Positions 21,632-33,360 of a DNA stretch of 64,000 bases are shown here, piece after piece. Source of the DNA: Zingiber officinale. Taxonomy: Eukaryota; Streptophyta; Magnoliopsida; Zingiberales; Zingiberaceae. Below the pieces are notes generated by a model that saw nothing but the letters and a program-made list of their open reading frames with translations, was not told the DNA's origin and did no database searches. The DNA lies in assembly GCF_018446385.1 (NCBI RefSeq), contig NW_024589872.1:1-64000 (forward strand), read 5' to 3'. A program made the translations under genes and the position numbers. Numbering within the stretch: the first letter of the stretch is position 1; every line of letters starts with the position of its first letter.

Positions 21632-22495
21632 TCAAGAAGAGTTCGACGGTGAAAAGGCATCCTTGACAGCTGAGGCAGCGGTTAGGTAATTGAGGGTGTT
21701 CCGAAGCGTGTCCCGCTCCCTGCGAAGTCTGGCGCCGGTGTCCTCGAGCTCCAGCAGCGCCTGCTGCTCCCTTGGCGCTCCTTCGAAGGTGCTTCCCACA
21801 AAGAACGAGAAGGGCGTGGGGAATAAATTACGTCTCAGATCCATCGTGCCCTCCTTCTCGGGTTTGCCGTTGAGGCGGTTGGAGATGCGGATGACGTCGC
21901 GCATGTAGTTCTCGACCTCAGAGGCAAGGACCTCGAGGTCCTCACCCTCAGATGGACGCGGTGGTGGTCGGTCCTCGAGCCAGGCAACCTCGGCAACAAG
22001 GTAGGGTTTCGAGCGGAGGACGCGGGAAACGCGGAAGCGCTCCTGGCCCTTGCAAATGAGGAAGAACCGGTCGTCTACGAGACGCTCGTGCTTGACGATT
22101 TCACCTACACAGCCAACATCAGAAACGGAACCACCGTCGGAGAATATGACACCGAATCGGAGGTCAGTCTGAAGCAGGGTGTGCATCATGATGCGGTAGC
22201 GGAACTCGAAGATCTGGAGTGGAAGGACGGCACCAGGGAAGAGGACGAGAGGAAGGGGAAATAGAGGCAGCTCCACGAGGTCACTAGAGACTGGGTGGTC
22301 AGAGGACGAGGAGGAGCAGCGGACGGCAAAAGTTTGGGTTTTGACTTGGCGAAACAGCTTCGAATTAGATAAAGTCGATTTGGATGGAAGAAAGGAGGAA
22401 TTTTTGAGAGGATTGAGATTGGGGGAGGGAGGCTGGGGATGGTAGCAGTGGCGGTGGAGGGTGACTGAGGGGAAATGATGAGGGAGGAGCGCCAT
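21632..22495 (-). CDS. Chloroplast-targeted LON N-terminal substrate-binding domain protein
   Basis: Single-exon gene of 287 residues. It carries only the N-terminal substrate-recognition domain of Lon proteases, with no ATPase or protease domain, as in the small plant plastid LON-domain family. Residues 1-about 65 are Ser/Pro/basic-rich with few acids, a likely plastid transit peptide. The LON domain starts at ELPLFPLPLVLFPGAVLPLQ (about residues 74-93) and continues through IFEFRYRIMM, FGVIFSDGGSVSDVGCVGEI and GQERFRVSRVLRSKPYLVAE; the C-terminal part is helical and charged (LLELEDTGARLRRERDTLRN). Start chosen at 22495 (MALLPHHF) because length then matches the family; an ATG at 22630 in the same frame adds 45 residues. 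How these proteins act is not established here. Confidence 0.93.
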   Translation of the reverse strand: MALLPHHFPSVTLHRHCYHPQPPSPNLNPLKNSSFLPSKSTLSNSKLFRQVKTQTFAVRCSSSSSDHPVSSDLVELPLFPLPLVLFPGAVLPLQIFEFRYRIMMHTLLQTDLRFGVIFSDGGSVSDVGCVGEIVKHERLVDDRFFLICKGQERFRVSRVLRSKPYLVAEVAWLEDRPPPRPSEGEDLEVLASEVENYMRDVIRISNRLNGKPEKEGTMDLRRNLFPTPFSFFVGSTFEGAPREQQALLELEDTGARLRRERDTLRNTLNYLTAASAVKDAFSPSNSS

Positions 22496-23167
22496 CGAGG
22501 CGGAGAGGAAGACGGAGAGGGAGGAAGATAGGGATCGAAAGAAGTCTCCGTAAATTTTGATTGGCAGGGGGGTTTGAGAGAACCAGCGACGCGTGGGAGG
22601 AAGAGAATGGAGGAAAAACATAGGTCCCACGGAAGAGAGGCCGTCATGGGCTCATGGCCCCTGAGACGCCACCTGGGAAGCTTATCTTTTTCTTATTAAA
22701 GATTTTATTTTTTTTTTAAAAAAAAAAAGTGTAATAAAATGGGAGCTATAAAAACTAGATATTTTAACCAGAGCGATTGGGGACTTGAGGCTCAGGGCAT
22801 CTCCCATAAATTACTAAAACATTAAATTTTATGTAAAATTAGCATCAAAATATACACCTCAAATATTTTTTTTTGGCGAATAATATAACATCATCTTTTA
22901 TACATCAAATGTAATTAATTTATAATTATTATTTTCTTTATTTTTATAAATAAGATATTTAAATGTAATTATATGTACTAATTATGTATTATAAATTTAT
23001 ATTAAGTGTATTTAGTAGTATATTTAAATTTTATTATGCATGTTTATAAAGATTTAATTTATTAAATTATTATTTTTAATTTATTTAATATATTTTAATT
23101 ATAATTACTATTATAAATTATATCACAAGTCTCATAAAATATTAATATTGTATATATATATATTTTT
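22496..23167. other. Upstream region of the LON-domain gene, then AT-rich DNA
   Basis: The first 180 bp are GC-rich and probably contain the 5' leader. From 22690 the DNA is strongly AT-rich with homopolymer runs and short TA repeats, ending in a TA/T run at the edge of the LTR element. No gene seen. Confidence 0.5.
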
Positions 23168-24062
23168 TGATCCGGTGGTAAGGCCGGAAGGTCCTCATGA
23201 GGGAAAGGTCAACGACGCGTGGAGGTCAACAGTCAAAAAAGGGGGGGTCAACCCCAGGGGCTCGACGAGCGGATAGGACATGCCGATCACTAGGCGGTGA
23301 CCTTCACCCGAGAGAGCAACCATTTGGTCGTGGGCCTAGATTTCCAATGAGGGAGATCATATGGCCGAGCGAATAGTCCGCTCGGCCGAGGTGCAAAGAA
23401 AGAGCAACGGCCGAGCAGCCTACCCGCTCGGCCAGATATTCTGGCCGAGCAGTCTACCCGCTCGGCCAGGGTGTCAGGCTATGAGAGCCGAATAGGCGAT
23501 GACCCTGAACCTTCCCGGACGGACAACCACCTACGCCAGACCAAAGGTGAATAGCCTGGCCGAGCGGCTTGATGATCGATCCGGGAAAAGGAAGTCAAAA
23601 GGTATGGGACAGTGTGGACGTCATCTTAGTAACCCCTGTTGCTGACAACAGGCATGTTCGAGGATCAGGCCACACTCAATATCGTACGACGAGGGATTCT
23701 GCTGTCCCATCAAAGACGTGCTTGGACTGTAGCAGTATCGTGTCAAGTAAGCTTGCTGACAAGACCTTACTGAGATATGGGCTGGGGACACGTATTCGCC
23801 TCGGTATGTGTGCATGAGCTCCTTCCCAGCTCTATATAAGGAGCCTCGCATTTCACCGGAGGTACGCATTCTTTGAGACTTGGAGCCACTTCTTCGTTGT
23901 TCGCTTACCTGACTTGAGCGTCGGAGGGTCGTCGCCGGGAGCCCCTTCCCGGCCCGACTTCTGTGCAGGTTCGCCGGAGGTCCGTGCGGACAGTCAAGAG
24001 ATCTGCGTCAGCCACTTGGAGAGCGCCACGTGCCCAGTGTCCGTTGATTCAGCTTTCAGACA
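23168..24062 (+). repeat. Left (5') LTR of the gypsy-type element
   Basis: Starts TGATCCGGTGG and ends TTCAGACA. A TATA box lies near 23832-23842. It holds an array of GGCCGAGC...GCTCGGCC palindromes at about 23355-23465. The primer-binding region beginning ggatcaatctggcgcc follows directly. Confidence 0.9.
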
Positions 24063-24309
24063 GGATCAATCTGGCGCCGTCTGTGGGATGATGGCGATCG
24101 ACGGCCGCCACTCCGGGGAACGGGGTGGGCGTTTAGAGGAAGACTTCGGCAATCTCTGGTGTTATGCGTGTCCGTCCGGTGGAATGAGCAGAACATTGGG
24201 GTCCATCTCTTCTTTTGCTTGGGTCGTTCGGCAGCTACCTCTTGCACCTGGGACCTAGTATGGGGGGAGCGGATTGCTTCGCCCTTAGGTCCTCTGGGCG
24301 GGTGATGAG

Positions 24310-26178
24310 TGTTGGGATCGATGGTCGCGGCTAGAGAGGGGGGTGTGAATAGCCGACCCCAAATCTTCGTTTCTTTCTACAAGTTGATGTTAGCGCAGCG
24401 GAAAATAAAACAAAGAAACAAAGACAAGAAGATCAAACCTCAACACGCAGCGATGTAACGAGGTTCGGAGATAAACTCCTACTCCTCGACGTGTCCGTAA
24501 GGTGGACGAAGTCTATCAATCCGTCGGTGGATGAGTCCCCGGAGAACCGGCTAATATATATACTCCTTCTGGGTGGAGAAACCTCGCCACAATATTTCTT
24601 GCACCAGCAAGAATAGGAGTACAAGAATACACAAGAAGAAGCAACAATATGAATGTAAAAAACAAACAATTTTGCCTTCTCGTCGGCTGTTGATGAAGCA
24701 GCAACTTCACGGGCCAAATACAGCAGCAACTGTTGGAGACCCCAGCCGAGGAAGCTCACGCGAAGCTTCAGCTAAGAAGAGCTCAGCAAAGCTCAGCAAC
24801 AGCAAGCTCTTACAGAAGCAAGAGGTAGCAGCTGAGGAGAGGAAGAAGAAGAAGTATTGCTGTAGAAGCCCTCGATCTCCTTTTATAACCTGCACTGCAA
24901 AGAAGACAGCGAAGAAGACGGAGATAGCCGTTGTCACTCATAACGGCTATATCTGGACCGATCAGGCTCCACCCTGATCGGTCCGAGGCCTCCCTGATCG
25001 GTCTTGGGGACCGATCAGGACCTATGCTGATCGGTCCCCAGACCGATCAGCACTCTTCACAGAGAACTCGCCTAACTCTATGATCGTCTCCTGATCGGTC
25101 TGTGGACCGATCAGGGTGCATGTGGATCGGTCCACAGACCGATCCCCTCCTTTTCTCTTTGCCTTTTGTTCGCTTTCTGATCGGTCTGCAGACCGATCAG
25201 ATAACATAGAGTAGCATACTGTTTGATTACTGATCGGTCACCAGACCGATCAGATAACCCAGTGTATCACTGGATCGATCCAGCTCTTGGTTTTTGCCCA
25301 AACCAAGTCCCACGCCTTCCAAACCAATATCCGGTCAACCTTGACCTATTGGTATCTCATGCTTAGCATCTGGTCACTCCCTTGACCTGCTAAGACTCCC
25401 TACCAAGTGTCCGGTCAATCCCTTTGACCCACTTAGACTTTTCTCTTCGTGTCAAGTATCCGGTCACTCCCTTGACCTACTTGACCTTCACAACACCAAA
25501 TGTCCGATTAGCCTTGATCCATCTGGATTTTTCCTTGCCCGGCTTCACTCACCAGGACTTCCCAACTGCCTGGCTTCACTCACCAGGACTTTCCCTTGCC
25601 TGGCTTCACTCACCAGGACTTTCACCAACTGCCTTCCTGATCTAGAGAACGAGCTACCGAGCCCTCTCTGACCTAGTCCGAAGAACGAGCTACCGAGCCC
25701 TCTCCGTCTTTCACTTCCGGTCCAAAGAACGAGCTACCGAGCCCTCTCTGACCTAGTCCGGAGAACGAGCTACTGAGCCCTCTCCGACTTCCACTTGCCA
25801 AGTTCCCATACTTGGACTTCTCCGTGCCAAGTCTCCATACTTGGACTTTCTCCCGTGCCAAGCTCCCTGCTTGGACTTTTCCCGTGCCAAGCTCCCTGCT
25901 TGGACTTTCCGTGCCAAGTCAACTCACCTCGGGTTAACCAGGTCAGCCTTGACCAAGGGTTGCACCCACAACCTCCCAAGTTTCTGTTCTTGTCAAGCAT
26001 CAAGATACAACTTGAGTCAGGTCAACTCGAGTCAGGTCAACCTTGACCTAAGGTTGCACCAATAATCTCCCATCAAAATACAACTCTTCTGTTCTCGTCA
26101 AACATCAAAATACAACTCGAGTCAGGTCAACTCGAGTCGGGTCAACCAGGTCAACCTTGACCTAAGGTTGCACCAACA
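24310..26178 (-). repeat. 3' LTR of gag-only element A
   Basis: Bounded by TGTTGGGATCG and TGCACCAACA. It holds an array of GATCGGTC...GACCGATC palindromes (24955-25250), a minus-strand TATA box (TTATAAAAGG, 24889-24898), a GCGCAGCGGAA motif (24394-24404) and many short tandem words around 'ttgacc' and 'cttggac' (25320-26165). Confidence 0.9.
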
Positions 26179-27833
26179 ATCTCCCCCTTTTCGATGTTTG
26201 ACAAAACCATAACCTAACTTAGGTTTTCTAATGTTCTTCCTTGAACATTCTCCCCAAACCTACACTCTCCCCCTTTTTGACACACATCAAAAAGAGTGAA
26301 TCAAGGTCAAGAGTTTCTTTCTAATGAAGGTCTCATACCTTTCATTGAAACTCTTAATTTCCCCCTTGATACTAAGGTCAACAATTAACTTAGTGATAAT
26401 CCCATATCACTCAAGTCTTTAAGAGTAAAAACTCCCCCTAAAGGTCAACTCCCCCTTGACCAATAGGTAAAACACCCCCTAAAGGTCAACTCCCCCTTGA
26501 CCATTGCACCAACAATGTCTTGGAGAGTTTCAAGCCTTTAGAAATCCAAAACACCAACTCCCATCTGAAATTTCAGACAAAACAGTCGAAAATCAGCAAG
26601 TTGGCACGCGCTGATCGGTCACCTGACCGATCAGACCGATCCACACTTCCCTAGATCGGTCCAGTGACCGATCCAGAGTGCCCTGGACCGATCAGAATCC
26701 CCTCTGATCGGTCCCCAACTCTGATATCAGAAGTTTCTGATTTTTCTACTTCCGAAATTAAAAAACCTCTCAAAAATCACATAAAATTTCAAAAATTGTA
26801 AAATTTTGAAGATACATTCCTCATAACATATATTATCACGGAAAAATAATTTTCGATGAAAATAACTTCCATTTTCAAAACTTGATACAAAGTTCGAAAA
26901 ACTTTGAAATAGTTCAAGTTTAACTCAACTTTGTATCAATTTGCTCAATGATGAATGCTATCACTAGAAAAGCTTCATCAAGGTTTTTCAAATCAATTTT
27001 AAAATGATTTTAAACCCTTTAATTTAGGACCATAATCTCAGGACTATATGTACATGACTTGTACACAAGTTTTTCCTATGATCCTCTAATTTCGAATTAG
27101 GCTCATCTAGGTGCAAGAACTATGCACCTTGATCCTAACTCATCATCCTAATATATCACACACATCTAAGGTGTATCAAACACATCCAAGTCAATTTTGA
27201 TGTGAGATATGGGTTTAGGTCGTCTTAGGCTAAGTTCTCATGTATTTTCTAAACAACAATTTGATCTCCATATCAAATTGTGTTGTTTATCCTTAAATCA
27301 AATTAATTGATTATAAATACAAAAGATGATGACATGGCATATAACGATATCATAAGTAAAAACATGTGCCAATATCATGATGTCATGGCATAAAGTATGA
27401 AACTAAAATAAAACATGACATTTAACTAACCTAAGCATTATCATGTCACTTCAAATGATAATAAATTAAGTATGATGTCATGACATGGCATATGATGATC
27501 AATATATGGCAAACAACATATAAAGGTATAGAAAATACCTAATTCTAGCATTAGTTGTCATTTTTTATAATCTTGATCATTTTGTCATAGGTTCTATATT
27601 CCTAAGTGTAATAGACCTAAAATCATATACCAAAGATTTTTGGTTAATTATGTGCCAATTAGATTGACTCTAGGAAACTCCTCAAATGTGATTGACACAT
27701 CCTAATCACCTTAGGAATAATTTTCCATTTCATTTTCAAGGCTTGATTACACCTTGAAAATTCCTAAAGTGTCACCTTTTGCCATGATTAGGTTAACTAC
27801 CTATTCAAGTGAGGTTGGCATACCTTAAACCAT
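26179..27833 (-). other. Non-coding interior of gag-only element A
   Basis: Starts with the polypurine tract (reverse complement AAAAGGGGGAGAT) beside the LTR. It includes repeated words around 'aactcccccttgacc' (26420-26510) and three to four further GATCGGTC-type palindromes at 26610-26715. No pol remnant was recognised. Confidence 0.7.
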
Positions 27834-29309
27834 CTAGCGTGATGAAATCACGCTCCTAGGAACCCAATACCTATTGGAGCTCATTGGGTTCACTAAATAT
27901 TCACTAGGGATGACTTCCCTAGCAACCCTCCTAATGACCCTCCTAGGCTTTAAAGCCTTGGTCATTTGGGACTCATCAAGATCAACTCTAGGGGTGACTC
28001 CCCTTGTGACCTTGGTGATGGTCTTCCTAGCCCTAGGTCTTGTTCCATAATCAAATGGAACATTATGATAAGTGGGCTTGACCACTTGAGACTTAGGTTT
28101 GTGACTCAAACCTCTCATGTCCTTGGACTTTTGCTTTTGACCCTTAAGCCCTAGAGTTGACTTCTCCAAATTCTTAAGAGTCTTTTCTAAATTGTCAAGT
28201 CTTGACCTCAAGACTTGATTTTCCTTTTCCAATACCTCAAGTTTTAATTTGTCATTTTTCTTTGAGGTATACCTAGGCATATGTCTAGTTGTTTTGGGAT
28301 TCCTACCTAGGTTTTCCTTAACCTTAGATGAGTTAATTCTAGGGTTGGTTTTTCTAGTATTGTCCTTATTTAGGCTAACATGTTTGGCACCTAAGCACGT
28401 GTATCGGTTACTATAGTTATCATGCTTATTATTATTGACAATAGCAATAAGGCTACTAGCATGCATCCTACTAGAATTGCAAGAATGTGCCTTAGATATT
28501 ACCTTAGGGTTTGCCTTAGCTCCCCCTATAGACGTGCTCGGTCTCTTGTCCTTGTGAGATTGCCTCCCCCTCGGACATTGACTCCTATAGTATCCCCTTC
28601 GCTTGCATTGGAAGCACACCACGTGCTCCTTACCCTTGCGTATCGGGACTCCGTCTTTTTTGACCTTTGGCGCCGATGGAGTCTTCCTAATCCTCCTTGG
28701 ACACTTACTCTTGTAATGTCCATATTTCCTACACTCAAAGCACATTATATGTAATTTACAAGAAATTAAATTGCTTGAGTTACCTAGTGTCGAGGGTGGA
28801 TATGAGATTTCTCCTTCATCCCTTCCGGAGGTAGAAGCTTCTTCTTCTTGCTCCAATCTTGAAGAAGAACTCTCCTCCTCTTCTTCATTAGATGTTGAGT
28901 AGCCCTCAACTTCTAATTCCTTACCTCCATGAAGTGAGCTACTTGACTCACTTGACTCCTCTTCATGACTTGAATTGGAGCTTCCCTCATGGAACTTGGC
29001 CAAGTTGTTCCACAATTCCTTGACATTGTTGTAACCACCTATCTTACACAAGATATCGTTAGGTAATGAGAATTCAAAAATTTTCATTACCTCGTCGTTG
29101 ATTACGGATTGGTGGATTTGTTCCTTCGTCCACCTCTTCTTCTCAAGAATTTCTCCTTCTTCATCCCTTGGAGGAAAAAAATCTACTTGTACACAATTCC
29201 AATTAACTAAGTTAGTCATAAGAAAGTACTTCATTCTTACCTTCCAAAACGCGAAGTCGTCGCGATCGTAGAAGGGTGGAATCGTGACGTCTTCTCCAAG
29301 TCCATCCAT
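27834..29309 (-). CDS. Gag protein of gag-only LTR element A (fossil)
   Basis: One open frame of 491 codons that looks whole as a gag-only frame. The N-terminus (DDFAFWKVRMKYFLM, about residues 17-31) is the Copia-type gag/UBN2 start, followed by a helical region and a Ser/Glu-rich linker (about 105-165). Two zinc-knuckle-type motifs follow (CFECRKYGHYKSKC at 190-203 and a second at about 232-245). After a basic stretch comes a predicted coiled coil (LEVLEKENQVLRSRLDNLEK) and a C-terminal tail with RVDLDE, EVIPSEYL and YWVPRSV motifs. The tail is shared with the gag at 43746-45530. The start lies about 50 bp downstream of the primer-binding site. Confidence 0.85.
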   Translation of the reverse strand: MDGLGEDVTIPPFYDRDDFAFWKVRMKYFLMTNLVNWNCVQVDFFPPRDEEGEILEKKRWTKEQIHQSVINDEVMKIFEFSLPNDILCKIGGYNNVKELWNNLAKFHEGSSNSSHEEESSESSSSLHGGKELEVEGYSTSNEEEEESSSSRLEQEEEASTSGRDEGEISYPPSTLGNSSNLISCKLHIMCFECRKYGHYKSKCPRRIRKTPSAPKVKKDGVPIRKGKEHVVCFQCKRRGYYRSQCPRGRQSHKDKRPSTSIGGAKANPKVISKAHSCNSSRMHASSLIAIVNNNKHDNYSNRYTCLGAKHVSLNKDNTRKTNPRINSSKVKENLGRNPKTTRHMPRYTSKKNDKLKLEVLEKENQVLRSRLDNLEKTLKNLEKSTLGLKGQKQKSKDMRGLSHKPKSQVVKPTYHNVPFDYGTRPRARKTITKVTRGVTPRVDLDESQMTKALKPRRVIRRVAREVIPSEYLVNPMSSNRYWVPRSVISSR

Positions 29310-31125
29310 TCTCTATCTTATGCTCCCTTGGGTGTTAATTCGACGAAGAGCAACCTTGCTCTGATACCACTTGTTGGGATCGATGGTCGCGACTAGAGAG
29401 GGGGGGTGTGAATAGTCGACCCCAAATCTTCGTTTCTTTCTACAAGTTGACGTTAGCGCAGCGGAAAATAAAACAAAGAAACGAAGACAAGAAGATCAAA
29501 CCTCAACACGCAGCGATGTAACGAGGTTTGGAGATAAACTCCTACTCCTCGGCGTGTCCGTAAGGTGGACGAAGCCTATCAATCCGTCGGTGGATGAGTC
29601 CCCGGAGAACCGGCTAATATATATACTCCTTCTGGGTGGAGAAACCGCGCCACAATCTTTCTTGCACCAGCAAGAATAGGAGTACAAGAATACACAAGAA
29701 GAAGCAACAATATGAATGTAAAAAACAAACAATCTTGCCTTCTCGTCGGCTGTTAATGAAGCAGCAACTTCACGGGCCAAATACAGCAGCAACTGTTGGA
29801 GACCCCAGCCGAGGAAGCTCACGCGAAGCTTCAGCTAAGAAGAGCTCAGCAAAGCTCAGCAACAACAAGCTCTTACAGAAGCAAAAGGTAACAGCTGAGG
29901 AGAGGAAGAAGAAGAAGTATTGCTGTAGAAGCCCTTGATCTCCTTTTATAACCTGCACTGTAAAGAAGACGGAGATAGCCGTTGTCACTCATAACGGCTA
30001 TATCTGGACCGATCAGGCTCCACCCTGATCGGTCCGAGGCCTCCCTGATCGGTCTTGGGGACCGATCAGGACCTATGCTGATCGGTCCCCAGACCGATCA
30101 GCACTCTTCACAGAGAACTCGCCCAACTCTCTGATCGTCTCCTGATCGGTCTGTGGACCGATCAGGGTGCATGTGGATCGGTCCACAGACCGATCCTCTC
30201 CTTTTCTCTTTGCCTTCTGTTCGCTTTCTGATCGGTCTGCAGACCGATCAGATAACATACAGTAGCATATTGTTTGGTTACTGATCAGTCACCAGACCGA
30301 TCAGATAACCCAGTGTATCACTAGATCGATCCACTGATCGATCCAGCTCTTGGTTTTTGCCCAAACCAAGTCTCACGCCTTCCAAACCAATATCCGGTCA
30401 ACCTTGACCTATTGGTATCTCATGCTTAGCATCTGGTCACTCCCTTGACCTGCTAAGACTCCCTACCAAGTGTCTGGTCAATTCCTTTGACCCACTTAGA
30501 ATTTTCTCTTCGTGCCAAGTATCCGGTCACTCCCTTGACCTACTTGACCTTCACAACACCAGATGTCTGACCAGCCTTGATCCATCTGGATTTTCCTTGC
30601 CCGGCTTCACTCACCAGGACTTCCCAACTGTCTGGCTTCACTCACCAGGACTTTCACCAACTGCCTTCCTGATCTAGAGAATGAGCTACCGAGCCCTCTC
30701 TGACCTAGTCCGAAGAACGAGCTACCGAGCCCTCTCCGTCTTTCACTTCCGGTCTAGAGAACGAGCTACCGAGCCCTCTCTGACCTAGTCCGGAGAACGA
30801 GCTACCGATAGACCTGACCACGGTTCGGAACCGACGGTTCGACGGTTCGGAACCGCCGGTTCGACGGTTCCAGGCAGGTCGACCCTTAACCTTAACCGCC
30901 CAAGACGGTTACGGTTCACGGTTCGGTTCACGGTTCGTCACAATTCGCCACGGTTCAAGATTAATATGTTAAAAAAAATTAAAAATTAAAAATTAAACAA
31001 AACATTAAAAATTAGAAATTAAAATTTATTGAAAAAAGGGCTTGCGCTTATTTAAGTTGCCTACGTATCCCTTTAGGGGAATCAAAGCCCACGTAGTTCT
31101 TTTACATTTTTATCCTTTTACATTT

Positions 31126-33249
31126 TCATTCACTTTCATTTCCTGTTCCTGTCGTATTTGTTCCTTCAGTATCAAAATCTTCAACTTCGTCATCTGAAAG
31201 TTGCATTCCTTGGATTCTTTTCTCCGCTCTGGTCCAATCGTCCAGTAATGCTTGGGCTTCCAATGAGTCGGGAGACAAAGTTGATCGTCGTTTATCTAAT
31301 ATGTTGCCGCCGGCACTGAACGTCTGCTCCACAGCAACAGTTGACACTGGACAAGCTAAAATTTCTTTTGCGATCACGGAGAGAACGGGAAAGCTTTGAG
31401 CCTTCTGTGACCACCGCTTTAAGATATCGAAGTTTTCGCTATCTGCTTCATTGAAAGTAAAAGAAGGCTTAAATGAATTCTCAAGTTCCTGTGTGGAACT
31501 TGAGGATCCTCGTGGACGTTTTGTCCGTTCTTTTAATAAGAGTTGTGCTTTTGTAAGTTTTAAATTACTACTAGTAGTTTGTTGAATTTCATAAATATTA
31601 ATTTGTGTTCCATATTTTGCATAATATTGATTATAAATATCATATAAATAAATTCTAATATTATATATAATATTAACTGGATCAGGGGAAGAAGAATCTT
31701 TAATTGGAATTAAAGCGTCATAATATAAAGTTAACATTTCTTGTAAAACTTCTAATTTAAATCTAGGATCTAAAGCAAATGCAATTAAATAAATTTCAGG
31801 AATTAAATAAAAATATTTTTCCCATTTAGTTTTCATAGCTAAGATGCAAGGAGATAAAGATTCATTATTAATATGTTCATTTAAAACTAATACTATATTA
31901 GAAAAATTTTCTAAAACTAATTGAGTAGTGGGATAATAAACACCGGAAAGTTGTTCGGTTGCATCATTAAATTCTTTTAAAATTTCACAAATACTACTAC
32001 AAATATTCCATTGTTGTGAAAATAAATATATATTAGTATTAGTATTTTGTGCAAAAAATGAACATAATAATTCTTTATATTGAAATGAATCTTGTAATAA
32101 TTGGTATGTTGAATTCCAACGTGTTGGTACATCACGTGGAAATTTTTTAGGTCTCATTCCATTAATTTTACAAAACCTACCCCATTGTTTCATTATAGAT
32201 GGATGAGACCATAAATAAGAAATTGCAATTCTAATTGGTTTAATATAACTTTCTAAAATTTTTAAACCATCTTGAACACATAAATTTAAAACATGGCATA
32301 CACAACGAATATGAAAAAATAAACCTCCAATAATAGGTTGACAAACAAATTTTAGATCATCTATACAAGCGGTATTAGAACTAGCATTATCTAATGATAT
32401 TGAAAATATTTTATGAGTTAAACCATATTCTTCTAAAATTAAACATAATAATTGTGCGATATTATGAGCATTATGTGATTCATCAAAAACTCTATAAGCT
32501 AATAATCTTTTTTGGAGGTTCCAAGAGTTATCGATCCAATGGCAAGTCACACCCATATACGAATGTGTTTGCCAATGATCACTCCAAATATCAGAACATA
32601 AAGAAACTTTATTATCTAATTTACTAAATTCATCAATTAAATTTTTTTTTCCTTGTTTGACTAATTTTTTAATTGTACGAGTAAGTGTAGTCCTAGGAAC
32701 ACGTTTAGCACATGGATTAAGAGATTCTTTACAAAAATCTTCAAATGTGCATTTAGATCCAAAACTAAAAGAAAGATGTTCTACGGAAATAAATTTAGCT
32801 AATGATTCTCTTAATTTATTATCCGAATATAAAAATAAATCGGAATCGGTACTACCGCTAGTTGAAGAAAATCTTGATAATTGTGTTTGAGAACGGTCGA
32901 GTCCATATTCCGTCGGGTGCTTCGTTTCTACATGTCGTTTCAACGACCCATAGCCGCCGCCGGCTTGGAATTTGTAGGAAGCATTGCAGTGCTTACATTT
33001 TGCACGCATTTCTCCCGACGGAAGAGTGACCTTCTCAAAATGTTTAGTAAAAATAGAAGACTTTAGAGGAGGAAGTTCCCGAACCTTAGAAGTAATTGCA
33101 TCAGTACTTCCTTGTGTTTCGGGTGTCGGATTCGGAAGATGCTCGATCTCATCATCGGTGGATTGAATGTTGGGGTCCTCCTCCCGCGGATTCATTATTT
33201 GCTTTCCCTTCCGAGCTCGAGATGATGCACCTCCGCGACCTCCTTCCAT
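31126..33249 (-). CDS. hAT transposase with BED zinc finger (RICESLEEPER-like)
   Basis: 707-residue single-frame protein. An N-terminal BED finger (Cys85, Cys88, His106, His111) is preceded by KHFEKVTLPSGEMRAKCKHC. The RNase-H-like catalytic core includes CSDIWSDHW (about 215-223) and SLDNASSN (about 285-292), which hold the first two catalytic Asp residues expected in hAT enzymes, and then CHVLNLCVQDGL. The C-terminal hAT dimerisation region has CPVSTVAVEQTFSAGGNILD (about 640-660), where the acidic residue of the triad or its neighbour is expected. No stop interrupts the frame. The same architecture occurs in domesticated plant DAYSLEEPER/RICESLEEPER proteins, but the tight TIRs and TSD argue for a mobile copy. 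Confidence 0.93.
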   Translation of the reverse strand: MEGGRGGASSRARKGKQIMNPREEDPNIQSTDDEIEHLPNPTPETQGSTDAITSKVRELPPLKSSIFTKHFEKVTLPSGEMRAKCKHCNASYKFQAGGGYGSLKRHVETKHPTEYGLDRSQTQLSRFSSTSGSTDSDLFLYSDNKLRESLAKFISVEHLSFSFGSKCTFEDFCKESLNPCAKRVPRTTLTRTIKKLVKQGKKNLIDEFSKLDNKVSLCSDIWSDHWQTHSYMGVTCHWIDNSWNLQKRLLAYRVFDESHNAHNIAQLLCLILEEYGLTHKIFSISLDNASSNTACIDDLKFVCQPIIGGLFFHIRCVCHVLNLCVQDGLKILESYIKPIRIAISYLWSHPSIMKQWGRFCKINGMRPKKFPRDVPTRWNSTYQLLQDSFQYKELLCSFFAQNTNTNIYLFSQQWNICSSICEILKEFNDATEQLSGVYYPTTQLVLENFSNIVLVLNEHINNESLSPCILAMKTKWEKYFYLIPEIYLIAFALDPRFKLEVLQEMLTLYYDALIPIKDSSSPDPVNIIYNIRIYLYDIYNQYYAKYGTQINIYEIQQTTSSNLKLTKAQLLLKERTKRPRGSSSSTQELENSFKPSFTFNEADSENFDILKRWSQKAQSFPVLSVIAKEILACPVSTVAVEQTFSAGGNILDKRRSTLSPDSLEAQALLDDWTRAEKRIQGMQLSDDEVEDFDTEGTNTTGTGNESE

Positions 33250-33350
33250 TGTAATTGAAAATTGAAAACGAAAGCGTGTAGAGATTAGAGAATACGAAAA
33301 TGAGATTAAGAGTAGAGAAGATGTGTGTGAAAAATGATGAAATGAGCTCT

Positions 33351-33360
33351 CTATTTATAG
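33351..33360 (-). promoter_or_regulatory. TATA box of the hAT transposase
   Basis: Minus-strand CTATAAATAG lies about 100 bp upstream of the transposase ATG at 33249, at the spacing expected for a plant core promoter with a short leader. Confidence 0.65.

Noticed and set aside
22186-22647. 153-codon minus-strand frame over the LON-domain gene
   Set aside because: Shadow frame of the transit-peptide region, Pro/Ser-rich and without homology.
23360-23465. CRISPR-like regularly spaced repeats
   Set aside because: Repeats are palindromes inside a plant LTR with variable spacing; no cas genes and a eukaryotic context.
24433-24977. Open frames on both strands in the LTR of element A (and again near 29496-29988)
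   Set aside because: Same sequence in both LTRs, no domain, explained by low-stop GC-rich LTR DNA.
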